Positions 17,891-27,921 of a stretch of DNA of 58,497 nt are shown here, one piece after another. A model generated the notes under the pieces. That model saw only the letters and a program-made list of their open reading frames with translations. It was not told the origin of the DNA and searched no databases. Position numbers and translations under genes: made by a program. The stretch's first letter is position 1. The number at the start of each line of letters is the position of its first letter. The stretch spans positions 1 to 58,497 of the forward strand of contig NZ_JAKUML010000015.1 in the NCBI RefSeq assembly GCF_022601685.1. Direction: 5' to 3'. The DNA is from Acinetobacter sedimenti. GTDB lineage: Bacteria; Pseudomonadota; Gammaproteobacteria; Pseudomonadales; Moraxellaceae.

Positions 17891-19855
17891 TTAATACTCC
17901 ACTCGAATTTCTGAACGACTCAGTTGTTTATACGCATCATTGAGTTGTTGTTTGAGATTGTGCATTTCCTTAATTGATGCAGGTTGTTTTAGTTTTTTGC
18001 GTAAAAACTCAACCTGTAAACGATGATATAAATCTTCAGCATGTTTATTAATATCTTCAGGGTGATCCATGCCAAGCTGTGAGAGTTGGATTTTATTGAG
18101 TAGCGGTAAAAGCTGTGGGTGAAGATGACTGCATGCGCCAAGCACGAAGGCTCGACAAGCTTCGACATCTTGTGGCAATTGTTCTTCAATACGATCTAAA
18201 GTATCTAAAAAATGTTTAATCAAAGACTGTTCAGGGAGTAAAGCTCGCAAGGTTTCAAATGCTTTATACAACTTTGGAAAATGTAATAACAACACCATCA
18301 AAAGCTGACTATGATCAATACCGCCAAAGCTTAGATTTAAGTCATTGCTATTGGCTTCTGCGTTACGACGACCAAAGCCAAGCCGATCTTTAAATGATTG
18401 AGAGAGTAGATATTTATACGACCCATTGGGTAATTGTTGGCTAAGTTGGCGTAACTCGCCCATCACTTGCCCTTTGCCTTCGGGTGAGGTGATATCAAAA
18501 CGTTGAGTTAGCTGTGCATAGAGAAAGTCGGATAATAATGGTGATTGCCCGAGTTTTTCTAAAAAGGCTTCTTGTCCAATACTTTGAATCAATGAATCTG
18601 GATCATGTTGGTCAGGTAGGATAAAGAAGTGCAATTGACGACCATCTTCAAGCAATGGCAGGGCGATTTCTAAAGTACGCCATGCGGCTTTTTGACCTGC
18701 GCTATCCCCATCGAAGGCAAGTGTTAAGCTGTTATTTTGTCGAAACAAAATATTTAAATGCTCTGCATTACTTGCGGTACCCAAAGTCGCAACCGCACCA
18801 TGAATGCCTGATTGATGCAATGCGATCACGTCCATATAGCCTTCGACCATCAGCCACTGCTCGGCTTTGGCTTTGCGTCCTTCGTATAAACCATATAGCA
18901 ATTGATTTTTATGGAAGATTTCTGAGTCAGGAGAGTTGATGTATTTCGGTTTGATCTCGTCGTTTAAAGCACGACCACCGAAACCGACCACACGCCCTTT
19001 GGCATCTCGAATGGGGAAAATGACCCGATCACGCAGTAAGTTGAATTGACGACCTTGATCACTTTCACGGATTAAGCCAACCAGTTTTAAGCCTTCGATG
19101 TCTTGCGGAAAGGCTTGTTCTAAATGTTGCCAGTCTGTCGGCGCATAGCCTAAACGCCAATTGTCTAGGGTGTCTTGGCTGAGTCCTCGATTTTGAAAGT
19201 AATTTTGTGCATGTGGTGCTTGTTTCAGCTGTTGTTGGTAATAGTTTGCGACTGCTTCAAGCAGATCATATAGGCTGGCTTCTTGAGGCTGTTCATGAAA
19301 CCCTTGCTGATGAAAATCGAAGTGTGCATCGTCAGGATAAAAAAATGCGTCGGGTTGATATTGATCATAACCCTGATCTACATAACTTGGCTCTACATGA
19401 CTCTGCTCTACATAATTCTGCGCTTCAAATGCCTGATTCTCAGGAGGATCATTAGACGGAACGTGCTCATTTGTTTTGTTGTTAGTTTTATCGCTAGAGC
19501 TCGGAGCAGGCTTGGCTTGTTTTGGTTGGCGTTTATACGTCGCCGATTTTGCGGCAAAGTTATCTTTAGGTAATTCGATGCCTGCATGTTGCGCCAAGTC
19601 TTTCATCACATCAATGAAAGGACGATTATCTATTTCCATCAAAAACTTGATGGCATTACCATTGGCTTGGCAACCAAAGCAGTGATAGTACGCTTTGTCA
19701 CGGTAGACATGAAACGAGGGTGTTTTTTCTTGATGGAAAGGGCAACAGCCTGAGTAGGTGCGTCCTGTTTTTTTCAGTTTGACCCGTTGGTTAATCAGCT
19801 CGACAATATCCGTGCGATCGAGGATTTGATCAATCGTATGCTGTGGAATTGCCAT
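17891..19855 (-). CDS. dnaG: DNA primase
   Basis: 654 residues. Synthesises RNA primers at the replication fork. The N-terminal CHC2 zinc finger is visible (CCPFHQEKTPSF ... YHCFGC, residues 37-61). The RNA-polymerase domain (GRVVGFGGRALND) is followed by TOPRIM (EGYMDVIALHQSG) and a C-terminal helicase-binding region. Unusual is a ~95-residue insertion between the zinc finger and the catalytic core, roughly residues 110-205. It is rich in Gln, Asp, Pro and Tyr and contains short repeats of the form YVxxSY. This makes the protein longer than E. coli DnaG (581). Confidence 0.96.
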   Translation of the reverse strand: MAIPQHTIDQILDRTDIVELINQRVKLKKTGRTYSGCCPFHQEKTPSFHVYRDKAYYHCFGCQANGNAIKFLMEIDNRPFIDVMKDLAQHAGIELPKDNFAAKSATYKRQPKQAKPAPSSSDKTNNKTNEHVPSNDPPENQAFEAQNYVEQSHVEPSYVDQGYDQYQPDAFFYPDDAHFDFHQQGFHEQPQEASLYDLLEAVANYYQQQLKQAPHAQNYFQNRGLSQDTLDNWRLGYAPTDWQHLEQAFPQDIEGLKLVGLIRESDQGRQFNLLRDRVIFPIRDAKGRVVGFGGRALNDEIKPKYINSPDSEIFHKNQLLYGLYEGRKAKAEQWLMVEGYMDVIALHQSGIHGAVATLGTASNAEHLNILFRQNNSLTLAFDGDSAGQKAAWRTLEIALPLLEDGRQLHFFILPDQHDPDSLIQSIGQEAFLEKLGQSPLLSDFLYAQLTQRFDITSPEGKGQVMGELRQLSQQLPNGSYKYLLSQSFKDRLGFGRRNAEANSNDLNLSFGGIDHSQLLMVLLLHFPKLYKAFETLRALLPEQSLIKHFLDTLDRIEEQLPQDVEACRAFVLGACSHLHPQLLPLLNKIQLSQLGMDHPEDINKHAEDLYHRLQVEFLRKKLKQPASIKEMHNLKQQLNDAYKQLSRSEIRVEY

Positions 19856-19961
19856 AATTTTTCTTCAAAAAATGAAAGGATAAAATTGAGAGTTGGTTTA
19901 TTGTGGCGAGCTAATGGGTGAATTGCAAGCGTGATCGTGAGCAGACTTCCCATTCAAAATT

Positions 19962-19998
19962 AAAAAAATCCCCAAACATGTTGTTTAGGGATTTTTAG
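19962..19998 (-). terminator. terminator after bamD
   Basis: ATCCCCAAACA/TGTTTAGGGAT hairpin with a T run on the minus strand. Lies between bamD and dnaG. Confidence 0.75.
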
Positions 19999-20017
19999 TT
20001 TAAATCATGTGTTCAAG

Positions 20018-21094
20018 TTATTCAGCAGTATTGTCTGCGACAGCATCGGTGGCTGTATTTTCTACGGTTGCTTCAACTTCAGGACTTTCAATCTCAGAGC
20101 TTTCAGTTGTCGATTGACCATCTTCACCCAATAGACCAAAGCTTAAACGATTCATTAGACTACGCTGACTGCTTTCATCAGATGATTCAGTGTTTGTATT
20201 TGATGGCTGGCTCATGTTTGATTCAGTCGCATATGTATTTTTCGCAGAACGACCAACGATACCTAGCGTCAATTTGTTGACAATACTGGCTTCATTACGA
20301 GCAGCACTTAAATCAACATCACCATCTTTTTCGAGTAAACCAGGGTAGTTCGCTTGGAGCAATTCTTTGTATTGATTTGCTGTTGCCGTATCGCCAAGTT
20401 GGTCATAACCGTAGGCAATCGTTGCGATCGCTTCAGGTGTTTGAGGGACTTGTGGATAGTATTCGAGTACCCAACGACTACGTTGAATCGCAGCAACCCA
20501 TGCTTTACGTTCGATGTTGTATCGTGCAATATTCATTTCACTTTCAGCAAGTTCTTCACCGATAAACTGCATACGCTGTGCAGCATCCACCGCATATTTA
20601 CTACTTGGAAAACGGCGAATAAAGTCAGAGAAGTTTTGATAAGCAACTTTTAAATAACTGGTGTCACGATGCGCTTGTTTGAGTGAGGTATAGCGAAGCA
20701 ATCCATCGTAGTTTTGCTCCATATTCGATACGCCACGTACATAGTAGGCATAGTCTACTTGCGGGTGCTGTGGATTGAGTCGAATAAAACGCTCTGCCAA
20801 AGTGATCGCAGCAGGGTAGTCTGATTGCTTAAAGCGTGTATACATCAAATCAAGTTGAGCTTGTTGTGTATAACGTCCAGTTGGAAAATAAGTGTCTAAA
20901 GCTTGGAGTTGTTCGCCTGCTTCGGTATATTGCCCACGTTCTAAAGCTTTTTGTGCCTTTTCATAGTAGGCTTGTTCGCTCGATTTTGGTCCTGTGTCCG
21001 TGACTTTGCTTGGGTTGCTATTACACCCGACCAAAGCAGCTGAAACGCCCACCGATAGGGATAATACCAAAATATTCAAACGCGACAGCGACAT
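20018..21094 (-). CDS. bamD: outer-membrane assembly lipoprotein BamD
   Basis: 358 residues. BamD is the essential lipoprotein of the Bam complex that folds outer-membrane beta-barrels. The lipobox is LVGC, with Cys at about residue 24. The mature N-terminal ~230 residues are five TPR-like helical pairs, including AQLDLMYTRFKQSDYPAAI and PQHPQVDYAYYVRG. The C-terminal ~90 residues are Ser/Glu/Thr-rich and disordered, longer than in E. coli BamD. Divergent from rluD with 70 bases between starts. Confidence 0.93.
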   Translation of the reverse strand: MSLSRLNILVLSLSVGVSAALVGCNSNPSKVTDTGPKSSEQAYYEKAQKALERGQYTEAGEQLQALDTYFPTGRYTQQAQLDLMYTRFKQSDYPAAITLAERFIRLNPQHPQVDYAYYVRGVSNMEQNYDGLLRYTSLKQAHRDTSYLKVAYQNFSDFIRRFPSSKYAVDAAQRMQFIGEELAESEMNIARYNIERKAWVAAIQRSRWVLEYYPQVPQTPEAIATIAYGYDQLGDTATANQYKELLQANYPGLLEKDGDVDLSAARNEASIVNKLTLGIVGRSAKNTYATESNMSQPSNTNTESSDESSQRSLMNRLSFGLLGEDGQSTTESSEIESPEVEATVENTATDAVADNTAE

Positions 21095-21164
21095 AAAAAC
21101 TCCTCTAGACTGGGCAATCAGCTACAATAGGCGTATTAAACCATTTTTATTGAAATGTGAGCAA

Positions 21165-22277
21165 ATGACTTCAACGCAATCTGCACAAAATTCTTCGACA
21201 CAACATCCTGACGATTTCGAAGATGATGTTCAAGAGATATTCGATCCAAACATCAATCCAAATTCCGATCAAACACTTGATCAAACGCAACATTCAGATC
21301 AACAGGCATTGGATACGCAAGCTACGCATATTCAGCGGCAATGTCAATTGGAGGATTGTTTTCTTGGACAACGCTTCGATCAGATCGCAGCGCAAGTTTG
21401 GGATGACTTCTCACGTGAGAAATTAAAAACGTGGATTGCAGAAGGTGCATTGTTGGTCAATGGACAACAGGTCAAAGGCAAAGCACGTAGCGATGGTACA
21501 GAAGTGCTGACTTTAGATGTTGAGCTTGCACCACAGCTGAGTAGTCAACCAGAAGATATTCCATTACAAATTGTCTATGAAGACGACGACATTCTGGTGA
21601 TTAATAAACCTGTAGGTATGGTAGTGCATCCTGGTGCAGGCAATCACACTGGAACTTTGGTCAATGCCTTGCTTTATCATTATCCAAAATCTCGGGAATT
21701 GGCTCGTGCAGGCTTAGTGCATCGTATCGACAAAGATACCAGTGGTCTATTGGTCATCGCCAAAACCTTAGAAGCTCAGCATCACTTAACTCGTCAACTC
21801 TCAAAAAAAACGGTCTATCGTGTCTATGATTTGGTTTGCTATGGTCACATCATCGCAGGTGGTACAGTCGATGCACCGATCAAACGTCATCCAGTGGATC
21901 GTACTAAGATGGCAGTGGTCAATGGCGGAAAAGATGCAGTCACACATTACAATGTACTTGATCGTTATACGCATTTTAGTTTGATCCAAGCGCAGCTTGA
22001 AACAGGGCGTACCCATCAGATTCGTGTGCATTTCAGCCATATCGGTCATCCATTGGTCGGTGATCCGACGTATTCACGATTAAAATTGCCAAAAGGTGTT
22101 TCTCAAGAACTCGCCAATTATCTACAAAACTTTAAACGTCAGGCTTTACATGCACGTGCGCTTGGATTGATTCATCCACGTACAGGTGAGGAAATGGAAT
22201 TTGAAGCCGAGTGGCCAAGTGATTTTGAGCAATTGGTGAGTTTGCTTGAAGATGAAGATCAATTGAAAAATGGCTGA
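21165..22277 (+). CDS. rluD: 23S rRNA pseudouridine synthase RluD
   Basis: 370 residues. Modifies helix 69 of 23S rRNA. After ~60 variable acidic residues come an S4 domain (REKLKTWIAEGALLVNGQ), the catalytic HRIDKDTSGLLVIAK with its aspartate, and the late LETGRTHQIRVHF. I start at the ATG at 21165; the open frame extends 57 codons into the divergent bamD leader but gives an implausible N-terminus. Overlaps or abuts pgeF downstream. Confidence 0.93.
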   Translation: MTSTQSAQNSSTQHPDDFEDDVQEIFDPNINPNSDQTLDQTQHSDQQALDTQATHIQRQCQLEDCFLGQRFDQIAAQVWDDFSREKLKTWIAEGALLVNGQQVKGKARSDGTEVLTLDVELAPQLSSQPEDIPLQIVYEDDDILVINKPVGMVVHPGAGNHTGTLVNALLYHYPKSRELARAGLVHRIDKDTSGLLVIAKTLEAQHHLTRQLSKKTVYRVYDLVCYGHIIAGGTVDAPIKRHPVDRTKMAVVNGGKDAVTHYNVLDRYTHFSLIQAQLETGRTHQIRVHFSHIGHPLVGDPTYSRLKLPKGVSQELANYLQNFKRQALHARALGLIHPRTGEEMEFEAEWPSDFEQLVSLLEDEDQLKNG

Positions 22278-22290
22278 GTTTGAGGACAAA

Positions 22291-23088
22291 ATGACTGATT
22301 CAAAGCTTTGGCTCACTGCACAAGGTCTACCTAGCACTATCTATGCAGGGCAGACGGTATCGGTCATTGATCCTTCAACTGACAACGCATCGCCATATTT
22401 GCATCCAAGCTATTTACAACAAAACTTGGCATTGCATGTTGGTGATGATGCAAGGCAAGTGCAACGCAATCGTTTTCATTTATTAAAAGCACTACAGCCT
22501 TTTGGTGCGACACAATTGCACTGGCTTAGTCAGACGCATAGTACGATCGCTCACCGTATAGATTCGACGGTAAATACACAACTATTAGAGGGTGATGGCT
22601 TAGTGACATCCGAGCAAGGTGTCGCTTTGATGATGATGACGGCGGATTGTCTACCGATCGTATTGTGTAACCAAGATGGGACAGAAGTGGCATGTCTGCA
22701 TGCAGGTTGGCGAGGGCTTGCCAGAGGCATTATCGAAGCGACTGTCAAGCAAATGTGGTCGCAACCTTATTTTGCATGGATGGGTGCGGCGATTAGCCAA
22801 CAGCATTTCGAAGTGGGAGCAGAAGTTAAAGCGACATTTGTGCAAGAAAATGCGGATTTTGAAAACGATTTTTTAATGCAGAAAAATGGAAAATTTTTAG
22901 CAGACTTATACAGCATTGCCCGAAAAAAACTTACTGCGCTTGGTGTGGAAAATGTGTCAGGTGGTGAACATTGCACTTTTGCAGAACCGGATAAATTTTA
23001 TTCATATCGTCGAAATAGCACGACAGGGCGCATGGCGACTTTTATATTTATTCGAGCAAAAGATGTTAAACTAGATGCAACCATTTAA
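22291..23088 (+). CDS. pgeF: peptidoglycan editing factor PgeF/YfiH-type (Cu-oxidase_4 family)
   Basis: 265 residues. Members are described as purine-nucleoside phosphorylase/adenosine deaminase-like multi-copper-fold enzymes and as PgeF, which removes L-Ser-containing muropeptide precursors. The metal-site pattern is present: LSQTHST, MMTADCLPIVL and CLHAGWRGLARG. The start at 22291 has GAGGAC seven bases upstream; an in-frame ATG at 22270 overlaps the end of rluD by eight bases. Coupled to rluD, an arrangement conserved in gamma-proteobacteria. Confidence 0.88.
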   Translation: MTDSKLWLTAQGLPSTIYAGQTVSVIDPSTDNASPYLHPSYLQQNLALHVGDDARQVQRNRFHLLKALQPFGATQLHWLSQTHSTIAHRIDSTVNTQLLEGDGLVTSEQGVALMMMTADCLPIVLCNQDGTEVACLHAGWRGLARGIIEATVKQMWSQPYFAWMGAAISQQHFEVGAEVKATFVQENADFENDFLMQKNGKFLADLYSIARKKLTALGVENVSGGEHCTFAEPDKFYSYRRNSTTGRMATFIFIRAKDVKLDATI

Positions 23089-23103
23089 ATTTATTTATTT
23101 TTC

Positions 23104-23667
23104 ATGTCTGTGATCGAATCAGCAGTGCTTGGCGCATCAGTCAAGATGTGTATCGTCTACCATAGTGCCTATGGACATACCGAAAAAGTCGCACAACATA
23201 TTGCAGAAGGTGCTGAGCTTGCAGGTGCCGAGGTCATCGCAATGCCTGTTAGCGCAGTGCAATGGGAAGCACTCGATGTATCAGACATTATTGTTATGGG
23301 TTGTCCGACCTATATGGGTAGTCTGACTGCAGAACTAAAACTTTTTATGGAAGCCTCATCCAAGCGTTGGCTCGCTCGGACTTGGCAAGGCAAGATTGCT
23401 GCAGGATTTACCAATGGTGGTGGGCTAAGTGGTGACAAGCTTGCGGTGATTCAGCAAATCAATCTGTTTGCCATGCAACACGGTATGTTGTGGGCAGGCT
23501 TACCGTTTATGCCGACAGGACGTGGCCCAAGTGATATTAACCGCATGTCGTGCTTTTTAGGCTTAATGACACAATCCGATAATGCCAGTGTTGAAGTGAC
23601 GCCACCAGAGGGCGATTTGGAAACTGCTGTCCAGTTTGGGAAATATTTAGTCAGTTTAAAGCAATAG
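23104..23667 (+). CDS. flavodoxin-fold NAD(P)H-quinone oxidoreductase-like protein (WrbA family)
   Basis: 187 residues. The FMN-phosphate loop YHSAYGHTEKVAQHIAEGAE starts near residue 20, followed by the flavodoxin strands IIVMGCPTYMGSL and AAGFTNGGG. WrbA-like enzymes reduce quinones by two electrons. It is 15 bases behind pgeF and could be its last operon member. Which quinone or partner it uses is unknown. Confidence 0.82.
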   Translation: MSVIESAVLGASVKMCIVYHSAYGHTEKVAQHIAEGAELAGAEVIAMPVSAVQWEALDVSDIIVMGCPTYMGSLTAELKLFMEASSKRWLARTWQGKIAAGFTNGGGLSGDKLAVIQQINLFAMQHGMLWAGLPFMPTGRGPSDINRMSCFLGLMTQSDNASVEVTPPEGDLETAVQFGKYLVSLKQ

Positions 23668-23696
23668 AATTTTGAATTTACAATATTAAACTAAAA

Positions 23697-24596
23697 TCAC
23701 TCTACATCAAAAACTGAATCTTGCGCATCAAATCGCCAAGTACGGACAATACGTAGCTCGCTAATCTCTTTCATTTTTGCGTCGAAACGACCAAACGGCA
23801 TGGCACGACGTACAGAGGCTTTTGCGGCTTCATCAAGCACTGAACTGCCTGAACTCTGTAATAGGCGAATTGCACGGATACCACCTTGCGAGTTCAAAAT
23901 CACCATTAACCGCACTTCACCTGATAGCTTTTGTTGTTTCGCAGCTTCAGGATAATAACGATTACCAAACATTTCGACTTTTTGGCGGAAGCGATCGAGA
24001 TACTCCGCCGAAGCATCTGCTTTGGCTTGAATCCCTGTAATGGTTTTGACTTTTTGCTTTTTGGCGTACATCTGATGACGCTGTGCGTATTGTGCTTCGA
24101 TACTGGCGATCATCGCTGCACGTGACTCTTGCTGACTTTGTAGCTCATCGACTTTCTTTTTCCGCTCATCTTCTTGGCTTTGTTTTTGCCAACTGAGCGT
24201 GGTCATCAGCATCCGTTCTTGGAAATCGAGCTGTTGTTTTTGTGAGAGTTGTTGAAGCATCTCTTGTTGCTCTTTGCCCTCAGAGGCGGCAGGCGTTGCA
24301 TTGGGAATTGGACTGGTTTGCGCATGAAGCTGTTTGAGCTCACCGTCACCTGTTTGATCATGTTGCGCAACAAAATCACTGTCTTTGACTTTATCTTTAT
24401 TTAAGTTGACGGCAATTGTGACATCTTTGGTCGCCATCGGTGCGGCATTACCTGCAATAAAAGATGTACTACCAATTGCACCGTGCACAGCAATCGCAAT
24501 GATAAGCGCGGTAATAAAAAGCGGATCTTGCCACCAATGCGTCAGCTTGGTTTGTGTGTGGATAAACTGGAAGTAATCCCGTTTGCTTTGACTCAC
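23697..24596 (-). CDS. TonB-family energy transducer protein
   Basis: 299 residues. One N-terminal membrane helix (PLFITALIIAIAVHGAIG), a long Gln/Lys/Glu-rich periplasmic coil, and a C-terminal TonB domain (YPEAAKQQKLSGEVRLMVIL ... LDEAAKASVRRAMPF). It could transmit proton-motive energy to TonB-dependent receptors, but no ExbB/ExbD is adjacent. I start at the GTG at 24596 (VSQSKRDYF), which has AAGGAT seven bases upstream. A longer frame to 24956 would overlap the divergent promoter and gene. Confidence 0.85.
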   Translation of the reverse strand: MSQSKRDYFQFIHTQTKLTHWWQDPLFITALIIAIAVHGAIGSTSFIAGNAAPMATKDVTIAVNLNKDKVKDSDFVAQHDQTGDGELKQLHAQTSPIPNATPAASEGKEQQEMLQQLSQKQQLDFQERMLMTTLSWQKQSQEDERKKKVDELQSQQESRAAMIASIEAQYAQRHQMYAKKQKVKTITGIQAKADASAEYLDRFRQKVEMFGNRYYPEAAKQQKLSGEVRLMVILNSQGGIRAIRLLQSSGSSVLDEAAKASVRRAMPFGRFDAKMKEISELRIVRTWRFDAQDSVFDVE

Positions 24597-24833
24597 CCCT
24601 GAATCCTTTTTTATGTCAACAACCTTGTAATATTCGCCATTATTAAATATTCGTTGCTTGCATCGCCATATATTTTGATCATCATTTACAACTATTTTAG
24701 AGAAAAAGAGAAATAATGACTGCGACGGCTTGAGTATGCGCAGTATTTTAAGCACAATCTTAAGCATTGCCAATGTATTTCGCATCATAGCCGAATATAC
24801 TTTGCCCGAAATTGAGTAGTGTAGAACAAATAT

Positions 24834-25511
24834 ATGTCTAGTATTGTGTCGAAAATTGCGACGGTCGCCCGAAATCTTTATCAGCAGACTGAGGATTTTA
24901 TCGAAGAAGAGCGAAGCTTTACCGTGTCGCAAAATCTGCTCAATGCGACATTTCAAAAGTACGTTACGGACAATGTCGGACTGCTCAAAGACTTACATGC
25001 AGACCTCTATGATGACTGGTTACGTCTCTATGCAACCGTCAATGTGGCAGGTATCTATGCCTCGTTGTCGGTAGATTTAAAGCTGGTTCAGATGATTTTT
25101 AATCAAGATCAGCAATATCTTGTCTTTGAGCAGATTTCAAAAACTCAAGTGATCGAAGCACGTATTCAAGGCAAGCTTAAAAATATGGCGGTGCGTTTTG
25201 CGTTGTATTTTTATCAGCAAGTTTTAGATAAAGATCCGCTCGGTCCGATTTTACAGAAATATCGTATCGTCGAAATGAAACATGGTTTGCTGTATTTGAG
25301 CTTAAATCGTTGGCTTGGTCGTCTAAAACCAGTCACAAATACTTTGCAAAAAGTGCAAGTCAATCACGGCGTACTACGTGAAACTAAGTTAATCCTCAAA
25401 ACCAATGTCAATCTCGATGCCGTGCTAAAGCGCAATCAATCGCCAAAAATCTTTGAAGACTGGGAATTGGAAGAGCTTGATGATGATCAGATCACGCCAA
25501 TTCGTGATTAA
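24834..25511 (+). CDS. conserved protein of unknown function
   Basis: 225 residues with no domain I recognise. Predominantly helical, no signal peptide and no membrane segment. It has a central EARIQGKLKNMAVRFALYFYQQVL segment and an acidic C-terminus (EDWELEELDDDQ). Divergent from the TonB-like gene, with a 237-base shared control region. The good codon use and clean frame argue for a real gene. Confidence 0.6.
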   Translation: MSSIVSKIATVARNLYQQTEDFIEEERSFTVSQNLLNATFQKYVTDNVGLLKDLHADLYDDWLRLYATVNVAGIYASLSVDLKLVQMIFNQDQQYLVFEQISKTQVIEARIQGKLKNMAVRFALYFYQQVLDKDPLGPILQKYRIVEMKHGLLYLSLNRWLGRLKPVTNTLQKVQVNHGVLRETKLILKTNVNLDAVLKRNQSPKIFEDWELEELDDDQITPIRD

Positions 25512-25668
25512 ATGTGTACAAAATACAAATTACGACACATTTTGAAACATATATCTCATCGTATTGAATCTTTAGAATCAATACATTAAAGCTTAGATCA
25601 CCTTTTAATCTCAATCGAAGCAATTTGGCTATTAAAAGGTTTAAATCTCCCAAAATGAGAGGTATCAC

Positions 25669-26382
25669 ATGACATCGAATAAAATCACATTCAATACCAT
25701 GAAAAAAATAGTTGCCGTCAGTGCGCTTAGTTTGAGTACGCTAGGATTGGCGACGCTGAGTCATGCGCTATCCCCATTTGAAGCGACGTATCAGTTTAGC
25801 TATGGCAACAAAAAAATGGGCGATGCAACACGTAAGCTCAGTAAAGTTGGCAATCAATGGCAGTATCAATTTAGCTCAAAAATCCCAGTGATTGGCAGTG
25901 CGACTGAAACCAGTAAATTTGGCTTTCACAATGGTTTAATCACTTCGAATGAATACACACGTCGTACCAAAATCTTGGTGCACAGTGATACGGTGAAGAT
26001 GAACTTCAACCCGAACCAAAAAAATATCAATACTTCACGAAAAGACAAAAATCGTACTTTGACGTGGAAAAGTGGTGTACTTGATGATCTTAATGCTGAG
26101 CTCCAAGTGCGTGAGGATTTGAAAACGGGTGGGTTGAAATCAAGCTACTGGATCGCAGACTATAAAGAAGTCGAAGCACGCCAGTTCGTCAAAGAAGGTA
26201 CGGAAAAGGTCAAAGCGGCGGATGGTAAAACCTATGACACCGTAAAAGTACGCTTGAAACATAGCCGTGCGACGAAAAATACCATCTTTTGGCTTGCACC
26301 AAGCTTAGATTATTTGCCAATCAAAGTGACCCATCAAGATGATGATGAAAGCTATGGATTGTTGTTAAAAGCGAAGAAGTAA
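25669..26382 (+). CDS. DUF3108 domain protein, exported
   Basis: 237 residues. A signal peptide begins at about the internal MKKIVAVSALSLSTLGLAT segment, ending near LSHA. The ATG at 25669 or the internal ATG at 25699 may be the true start. The mature part has the DUF3108 beta-sandwich pattern (FEATYQFSYGNKKMGDATRKL, WKSGVLDDLNAELQVR, LDYLPIKVTHQDDDESYGLLL). The family is periplasmic, of unknown role. Its end faces cpoB across a bidirectional terminator. Confidence 0.75.
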   Translation: MTSNKITFNTMKKIVAVSALSLSTLGLATLSHALSPFEATYQFSYGNKKMGDATRKLSKVGNQWQYQFSSKIPVIGSATETSKFGFHNGLITSNEYTRRTKILVHSDTVKMNFNPNQKNINTSRKDKNRTLTWKSGVLDDLNAELQVREDLKTGGLKSSYWIADYKEVEARQFVKEGTEKVKAADGKTYDTVKVRLKHSRATKNTIFWLAPSLDYLPIKVTHQDDDESYGLLLKAKK

Positions 26383-26399
26383 GCGCTCAATTTTCTCAA

Positions 26400-26434
26400 C
26401 AAAAAAGACGATGAAATTTCATCGTCTTTTTTTA
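26400..26434. terminator. bidirectional terminator between DUF3108 gene and cpoB
   Basis: GACGATGAA-ATTTCATCGTC hairpin between A and T runs. Confidence 0.88.
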
Positions 26435-26455
26435 TTGAATCACTTACATCATTTT

Positions 26456-27313
26456 TTATAAATCAATCTCAGTTCTTGCTCGGCGTGCTTCTTCGCTACC
26501 ATCATAGTTTTGAATCAGTTTGAGATAATACTCACGAGCACGAGGAATGTCTTGATCGACATTTTTGGCGATTTGACTTAAACGAAATAAAGATGCAGGC
26601 GCTTTGCTTGAGGTAGGGTAATTTCCTGCGACGATTTCAAAATTATCTTTAGCTTGATTAAAGTTCGGTGGCGTCAATGACAGGTTAAATTCGCCGAGCC
26701 AGTAATAGGCATTGCTGACATAGGCACTGGTTGGATGTAGTTGGATAAAGTTTTCCATCTGTGGAATAGCACTCGCTGCACCACCTTTTTGATAAGCATC
26801 ATAAGCCAAGTTGTATGCTTCTTTATCCGTCAACGGTGCTTTACTTTGCTGTGTCTGTGCTTGCGGTATCTGGGTTTGTTTTTGAGTAGGAAGGTTGTTT
26901 TCTACTGGCGTTTTGGGATTTGCTGACGGTGGTGTAGGCACTTTACTTTCAGGGCTATTATTGTTAGGTGAGTTATCGTCTGCTGTACCGTCTAAGTCCT
27001 CAAGTTCACTGCCATCATTCGCATCGACTTTTTGATTTAACAATTCAAGGCGTTGATCTAAGTCGGTATAGCGATTCTTGAGCTCATTTTCCATCTGTTC
27101 GATTTGATTATTTTGTTCTTCGATCTGACCACGTAGATCACGAATTTGGTTTTGCAATTGCCCAACTGTTTGACGTAGATCCCAAAGTTGTGTGCTTTGC
27201 TGTGCAGGAGCAACAGTCGCTGTGGGGGTGGAAAGATTGCGTTGCTCGATCGGTGCTGCATGGCTCAGGGTCTGCGCAAACATTGCACTTGCAAGTAAAG
27301 TGATTTTTTTCAT
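26456..27313 (-). CDS. cpoB: cell division coordinator CpoB (YbgF, Tol-Pal associated)
   Basis: 285 residues. A signal peptide ends near SHAAP. It is followed by the N-terminal coiled coil (VGQLQNQIRDLRGQIEEQNNQIEQ), a Pro/Gln/Asn-rich linker and a C-terminal TPR domain (YNLAYDAYQKG to EIDL). CpoB links peptidoglycan synthesis with outer-membrane constriction at division. The other Tol-Pal genes are not adjacent here. Confidence 0.88.
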   Translation of the reverse strand: MKKITLLASAMFAQTLSHAAPIEQRNLSTPTATVAPAQQSTQLWDLRQTVGQLQNQIRDLRGQIEEQNNQIEQMENELKNRYTDLDQRLELLNQKVDANDGSELEDLDGTADDNSPNNNSPESKVPTPPSANPKTPVENNLPTQKQTQIPQAQTQQSKAPLTDKEAYNLAYDAYQKGGAASAIPQMENFIQLHPTSAYVSNAYYWLGEFNLSLTPPNFNQAKDNFEIVAGNYPTSSKAPASLFRLSQIAKNVDQDIPRAREYYLKLIQNYDGSEEARRARTEIDL

Positions 27314-27478
27314 AAATTACTCTTATCAAAACGACAGATTTTCAAACATAAGCTTGAGTATAACGAGCAAGCGAGATTTGCTCCATGTAATCATGGCGAA
27401 ATTGTTAGCAATTTTGTTTATTTTGAGCCGACATTGTGGGGAAAATAAGCAGTAATTGGCTTTGCCGAGTATTTCAGC

Positions 27479-27506
27479 TTGCATGGGAGTTAAAAATCGA
27501 TATACT
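27479..27506 (+). promoter_or_regulatory. promoter of ffs
   Basis: TTGCAT (27479-27484) and TATACT (27501-27506) with a 16-bp spacer, ending about 11 bases before the 4.5S RNA. Confidence 0.65.
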
Positions 27507-27517
27507 TGGTCGGGCAA

Positions 27518-27632
<115 letters not shown>

Positions 27633-27921
27633 AAATTTTATAATAAGAAATCATTGTTCTTCTTTTTTATTCGTTTCAATTTATAGCTTCACACGCACGC
27701 TATGATTCCACACATGGCGATACTTTGCCTGATGGTGATTTTTGCCTTTCTGATCATATATTCCTAAAAGTTTAAATATTTATTCCGAATTAATTTATTT
27801 TAAAATCAATATGTTGATATTTTAGCCAGGTGGTTTTGTCTGGCGAAGTGTTTGCGTGCGCTATGACAAATTGAAACGATCTATTACAATGCTTTGACAG
27901 TTTTGTTTAGAGTTTAATATT

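Noticed and set aside
20994..21164. N-terminal extension of rluD
   Set aside because: Overlaps the divergent bamD start and has no ribosome site; the ATG at 21165 is better.
24597..24956. Long N-terminal extension of the TonB-like protein
   Set aside because: Runs through the divergent promoter and gives an implausible sequence; the GTG at 24596 has a ribosome site.
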